DNA of 64,000 nucleotides from Huiozyma naganishii CBS 8797 (lineage: Eukaryota; Ascomycota; Saccharomycetes; Saccharomycetales; Saccharomycetaceae): positions 1,005,604-1,069,603 of the forward strand of contig NC_035922.1 of NCBI RefSeq assembly GCF_000348985.1, written 5' to 3'. Of the stretch, positions 57,948 through 64,000 are shown piece after piece. Positions within the stretch are counted from its first letter, which is position 1; each line of letters begins with the position of its first letter. The translations under genes and the position numbers were made by a program. The notes beneath the pieces are model-generated. The model did not search any database and was not told where the DNA came from. It worked only from the letters and a program-made list of their open reading frames with translations.

Positions 57948-60119
57948 TTAGACGCTGGAGACGATCTCGCTCGCGTGTCTCAAGATCTCGACCATTCTCT
58001 TGCACTCCTTGCGTCTCTGGATCGTGATATCGTTCTCGCGGGTCAGGCCTTCGACGTCCTTCTGCGTGCTGTACAGCTTCTCTAGCAAAGTCTTCTGGAT
58101 GTCTGCCTTCGACTTGACGATCAGCTTCAGCATGATCGACTTCGGGATGATGTCAGCGACGGTCCGCTTCACGATTCCAAAGTAACTCGTGATCAAAAGC
58201 TTGATCACCTCCGTCTCCATCGTCTCACGTTCCGTCATCTGGCCCGTAGCCTTCAGCACGGGTGGTGGGGACTCCAACGACGCCAATTTCTTCTTGTTCT
58301 TAGAGGTGAAGAACCCACCAAAGAACCCGTTCTTGCCCTCCTCGGGAATACCTTGCTGTTGGCCCTGTGGTTGTTGATGTTGGCCCTGCTGCGGTTGCAA
58401 CGTTCTGGGCTGGTTGGGCAGCGGTTTACCCGTCTTAGGGTCCACGGCAACCTGCACCGGTGGATGCAGTTTCTCTTGGATCATTGCCATTGCTTGCGAC
58501 CCCTTCAGCAAGTCAGGGTGTGCCGTGTTGATGTACGTCTGTTCCGCCTTGATGATATCAACGACGAAGTTTTGCGTCGGGATCATCGCATCTTTCAAGA
58601 ACTCGATGAACTGGTTCGAAATCGCCTCCCTCAACGCAGGGTACCTCGAGTACTTGGGCTGTATGATGATCTGCTTCAGTATCCTGACAAGTTCATCGAA
58701 GATCAAGTTGATCAGCCGGACAGCGGGCTCCTCGAACCGTCTGATCTGCTGCTTCACCAACACCTCGAAGGCCTCTGTCCCGACAAACAGTGAGGGTGCG
58801 GCACCGGAACTGTTGTACATGATCGTTCTGATGTCCGAGTCCTTGATTTGGTCGAATGGGTCCAAGGAATCGACACCGTTCTTGAACACTTCGTGGAACA
58901 CAAAGGAGATTCTCGCACCACCGGACAACTCCTGACTGGACAGTTCCCTTGCCTCACCGTCCAGGATACCGGCGTACTCGTTCGAGAAATCGGTGATCAT
59001 GCTCAGGACAATGGACGACGCGGAGTCCATCGTCTCCGGCCCAAGACTGTACAGCTCCTGCTGGTACTTCTTCAACGTCATCTCAATCTTGTTTCTGATC
59101 TCGGGCAGAGTCTGTCTGATGTGGTGCAGCAGGATCGAGTTCAGTTTCTTCGCCAAGTATGGCGTACCACAGTAGTGAGCCTTCGACCCGTACGATGGGT
59201 GGTTTTCAAAGAACCTGCGCTCGTCCTCCAGCGCCTGTCTGATCGTCTTCTTCCGCTCGATATCCTTCTGACCTCTGTTGATCACGGGAATGTACCCGTA
59301 CCGCAATGGGATCACTCTACCGGCCAAGATATCGATGACGTCCGTCCCCTGGTCCATCAGGTCCACTTTCGTCAGCACACCGATGGTCCTGGTCCCCTCT
59401 GGGTCCACCTCTCTGGCCAACTTCAACCCGTCACTGTTGGCCAAATCTGTGTTGGCCGCGTTCACGGAGAGAATGATCGCGTTAGGCTTGGCAATGTACT
59501 TCAACAGCATGTCCTTAATCTGCTTCTCGATATCAGGGGGTTGGTCACCAACGGGTACTTTCGTCAACCCGGGCAAGTCAACCAACGTCAAAGTCAGCAC
59601 GTAAGGGGAGTATATACGCAGGTTGATGGGGACAGGAGAAATCCCGGAATTCGCACCAGTCACTTTATCAGTCTCCTTGACAATCTCTTGCCTAATATCG
59701 TCGAAGTTGAAGAACTTCTTCCCGGGCAAGTGCAAAAATTCCCCCCACTCCTCCGTGTTATCCTCGGACTGGCCATGCTGCGGCTCATCACCGCCCTTCT
59801 GCTTCTGCTTCTGATCCTCGTCGTTCAAGTTCAGATCCAACAGTTGATCCCGCACCGCATCGGATTTCTTCTGTTCAGCGGGGGTCTGCTGCGACCGTCT
59901 GTTGATCAATTGCAGCACAAGCGGCCTCCGCGTAACAATCCCGGTCCCCCGAGGAAGGAAATCCCTCCCTACAATGTTCTCCAGCACGGAGGACTTCCCA
60001 GACGACTGCGACCCGACGACAGTAATCTGCGGCAAATCGATCGGCGACTGCGACCCGCCCCCGAGCGGCGCCAGCGCATCCTGCAGCTTGTTGATAGTCG
60101 CTATCAGATGCTCGTCCAT
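57948..60119 (-). CDS. VPS1: Dynamin-like GTPase Vps1
   Basis: 723 residues from ATG 60119 ([14 protein letters not shown]. cerevisiae 704). GTPase motifs: [12 protein letters not shown] (G1), a conserved Thr in [11 protein letters not shown] (G2), [14 protein letters not shown] (G3), [10 protein letters not shown] (G4). Middle domain and C-terminal GTPase effector domain (ending [12 protein letters not shown]) follow; no PH or proline-rich domain. The linker has a Gln-rich insertion ([15 protein letters not shown]) and an internal K/Q-rich insertion in the GTPase domain. It acts in Golgi-to-endosome traffic, vacuole and peroxisome fission. The in-frame extension upstream lacks ATG. A long antisense ORF (58848-60170) is a shadow. 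Confidence 0.97.
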   Translation of the reverse strand: MDEHLIATINKLQDALAPLGGGSQSPIDLPQITVVGSQSSGKSSVLENIVGRDFLPRGTGIVTRRPLVLQLINRRSQQTPAEQKKSDAVRDQLLDLNLNDEDQKQKQKGGDEPQHGQSEDNTEEWGEFLHLPGKKFFNFDDIRQEIVKETDKVTGANSGISPVPINLRIYSPYVLTLTLVDLPGLTKVPVGDQPPDIEKQIKDMLLKYIAKPNAIILSVNAANTDLANSDGLKLAREVDPEGTRTIGVLTKVDLMDQGTDVIDILAGRVIPLRYGYIPVINRGQKDIERKKTIRQALEDERRFFENHPSYGSKAHYCGTPYLAKKLNSILLHHIRQTLPEIRNKIEMTLKKYQQELYSLGPETMDSASSIVLSMITDFSNEYAGILDGEARELSSQELSGGARISFVFHEVFKNGVDSLDPFDQIKDSDIRTIMYNSSGAAPSLFVGTEAFEVLVKQQIRRFEEPAVRLINLIFDELVRILKQIIIQPKYSRYPALREAISNQFIEFLKDAMIPTQNFVVDIIKAEQTYINTAHPDLLKGSQAMAMIQEKLHPPVQVAVDPKTGKPLPNQPRTLQPQQGQHQQPQGQQQGIPEEGKNGFFGGFFTSKNKKKLASLESPPPVLKATGQMTERETMETEVIKLLITSYFGIVKRTVADIIPKSIMLKLIVKSKADIQKTLLEKLYSTQKDVEGLTRENDITIQRRKECKRMVEILRHASEIVSSV

Positions 60120-62222
<2,103 letters not shown>

Positions 62223-62738
62223 GTTAACCATTGCAGCCATCTCTCTTTGTCTCTCTCTCTTTATTTATGTAATACTCCTTTTTTTGGGGAGGGCAGTAGA
62301 GGCTTATTATATACTACATTATAACCTCTGGACGACCACGATATATCAGGAAAAAAGGACGAAAGTTGGGTAAGAGACCTCAGACCTGTGTAACTTCTAC
62401 TATAAACACCTCATCCACCCCCCAAACCCTTTTCTTCTGCACCTCTGCACCTCATCAGTGTTCCCTTTACATCTCCCCCTCTCTGAATAATGCAGCAAGA
62501 ATTTTTTACGAATAAATACCGAAATCCGTACCTTGAAACGTGTTAGTATCCTTTTGGCAAACACGTCCAGTGGAAATCAGTTAGTTCAATTGTACAGTTA
62601 TTCAGTCTTCGCACACTCAGAGTTGAATATTCAGCTCATTTTTGCGTTGCTACTGTTGTCGGTCCACGGTATATCTGTATTTTTGGACTTTCCACTCGTT
62701 TCTTCTACACTTTATCGCCCTACAATTGAAAAGACGAA
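62223..62738. other. PAP1-OSH6 spacer
   Basis: T- and CT-rich stretches (TCTCTCTCTCTTT near 62250) and AT-rich promoter sequence before OSH6. No RNA gene or repeat beyond simple sequence. Confidence 0.45.
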
Positions 62739-64000
62739 ATGTCCGCACAGAAACTAGCTTCTGGTGTAGCGGGCAAGATGTCCTCCTACAATCCAACTTC
62801 CGCGGAATCCAAAACGTCCATCCATAGTAAAGTTCCAGAGGAGGATATGGAGGCCGCAAACACTGATGATATTGACGAAAACGATGAGTCCGGCCAGAAT
62901 ATCCTTCTGAACATCATTTCGCAGTTGAGACCCGGCTCAGATTTATCAAGAATCACGCTACCCACTTTCATTCTGGAAAAGAAGTCGATGCTGGAGAGAG
63001 TCACTAACCAGTTGCAGTTCCCGTCAATTCTGCTGGATGCACATGCGGAGAAGGACCAGCTGCAACGGTTCATGAAAGTCATTAAATGGTACATGGCAGG
63101 CTGGCATATCGCGCCAAAGGCCGTGAAGAAACCTTTGAACCCAATTTTGGGAGAATACTTCACCGCATATTGGGATCTGCCAAACAAGCAGCAGGCTTTC
63201 TACATCGCTGAGCAGACAAGTCATCACCCTCCGGAATCCGCTTATTTCTACATGATTCCAGAGTCGAACATTAGGGTTGATGGTGTCGTGATACCAAAGT
63301 CCAAGTTCTTGGGTAATTCTTCCGCAGCCATGATGGAGGGGAAGACCGTGCTGACGTTCTTGGATATCATTGATCTAAAGACAAACAAGCCAGAAAAGTA
63401 CACTCTGACGCAGCCAAATATGTATGCAAGGGGTATCCTGTTTGGCAAGATGAGGTTTGAGCTGGGAGACCACATGATTATCAAAAGTTCGCATTACGAG
63501 GCGGACATTGACTTCAAAACAAAAGGTTTCATCTCAGGGACCTACGATGCTATTCACGGCACGGTCAAGGATGACAAGGGCAACGAATGCTACGATATTA
63601 CCGGTAAATGGAACGACGTGATGTACTATAAGGACTTGCGTTCAAAATCTGCAAAGAAGGAGGTTCTGTTCGACACTCATAACGACCACCCCTTAAGGCC
63701 AAAGGTTCGGCCTTTGTCCGAACAAGGCCAATACGAGTCCCGGAAGTTGTGGAAGAAAGTCACAGATGCGCTTGCCGTTCGTGACCACAAAGTCGCTACG
63801 GATGAGAAGTTTCAAATCGAGGATTCTCAGAGACAACTGGCGAAGAAAAGGGTGGAGGACGGCGTTGAGTGGTACCCGAAACTGTTCAGGAAAGTTGGAC
63901 CAGGCCATGACCTCGACTATTATATATATAAGCATGTGCCAACAGGGAATAACTACGAGGACCAGATTAGGAGCATCCTGGAGATCGCGCCAATTATACC
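62739..64000 (+). CDS. OSH6: Oxysterol-binding-protein homologue Osh6/Osh7 (3' end outside window)
   Basis: Open from ATG 62739 (MSAQKLASGVAGK) to the window end: 420 of roughly 450 residues. The OSBP signature EQTSHHPP is at residues 158-165; the lid and core regions SDLSRITLPTFILE (~68-81) and PLNPILGEYF (~132-141) are conserved. Osh6 and Osh7 exchange phosphatidylserine for PI4P between ER and plasma membrane; the Leu in the first conserved strand and the His-His pair fit. In S. cerevisiae OSH6 follows PAP1 (YKR002W-YKR003W), while OSH7 is on VIII next to CEN8, so OSH6 is preferred. The upstream in-frame region has no earlier ATG. Confidence 0.96.
   Translation, partial: MSAQKLASGVAGKMSSYNPTSAESKTSIHSKVPEEDMEAANTDDIDENDESGQNILLNIISQLRPGSDLSRITLPTFILEKKSMLERVTNQLQFPSILLDAHAEKDQLQRFMKVIKWYMAGWHIAPKAVKKPLNPILGEYFTAYWDLPNKQQAFYIAEQTSHHPPESAYFYMIPESNIRVDGVVIPKSKFLGNSSAAMMEGKTVLTFLDIIDLKTNKPEKYTLTQPNMYARGILFGKMRFELGDHMIIKSSHYEADIDFKTKGFISGTYDAIHGTVKDDKGNECYDITGKWNDVMYYKDLRSKSAKKEVLFDTHNDHPLRPKVRPLSEQGQYESRKLWKKVTDALAVRDHKVATDEKFQIEDSQRQLAKKRVEDGVEWYPKLFRKVGPGHDLDYYIYKHVPTGNNYEDQIRSILEIAPII

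Overview
The window is nuclear DNA from a budding yeast of the Saccharomycetaceae. The genes are compact. Introns carry GTATGT and TACTAAC signals, the LTR retrotransposons are of Ty type, and gene order is largely that of the S. cerevisiae chromosome XI / VIII ancestral block. Genes that S. cerevisiae keeps on two different duplicated segments (CAP1 and UFD4 of chromosome XI; HSE1, STE20 and YAP3 of chromosome VIII) are interleaved here, while MRT4 and MRP4 are missing from their slots. That fits a species descended from the whole-genome duplication with its own pattern of gene loss. A Kazachstania- or Naumovozyma-like yeast is my guess, not something I can show. The sequence is a draft scaffold: three 100-N gaps, one 3-N gap and two single Ns.

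Layout. (1) 1-11.2 kb: HSL1 (3' end only), UTP11, MTC2, YJU3, MBR1, BUD2, in S. cerevisiae XI-left order and orientation. (2) 12.5-25.2 kb: RPL14 (spliced), then a stretch with two unrecognised genes, a gene cut by a gap and a probable pseudogene, then BYE1, AUR1, REC102 (spliced, easily missed) and MRP17. (3) 25.2-36.5 kb: about 11 kb without an intact host gene. It holds a nest of Ty5-like (Ty1/copia) insertions, two solo LTRs of another family in opposite orientation, other LTR pieces, decayed reading frames and an AT-rich block. (4) 36.5-50.7 kb: VPS20, SFT1 (spliced, first exon of 12 codons), CAP1, HSE1, a LAG1/LAC1 ceramide synthase, UFD4, STE20. (5) 50.9-64 kb, clearly more GC-rich: MIF2, CUE2, YAP3, a PITH-domain gene, DID4 (spliced), MET14, VPS1, PAP1, OSH6 (3' end cut by the window).

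Compared with S. cerevisiae, the block CUE2...SFT1 that should lie between BUD2 and RPL14 has moved between MRP17 and DID4 and is inverted. The retroelement cluster sits exactly at one new junction. The ancestral centromere site between MET14 and VPS1 is present as a gene pair, but its 318-bp spacer shows no point centromere.

Functionally the genes are mostly housekeeping: ribosome assembly and ribosomal proteins (UTP11, RPL14, MRP17), sphingolipid synthesis (AUR1, LAG1/LAC1), ESCRT and vacuolar traffic (VPS20, DID4, HSE1, VPS1, SFT1), polarity and signalling (HSL1, BUD2, STE20, CAP1), kinetochore (MIF2), RNA surveillance and 3'-end formation (CUE2, PAP1), sulfate assimilation (MET14) and meiotic recombination (REC102). 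Regulatory motifs found include PAC/RRPE at UTP11, a Rap1 plus Mcm1-like pair at RPL14, two pleiotropic drug response elements plus an E-box at LAG1/LAC1, and Met31/32-like sites at MET14.
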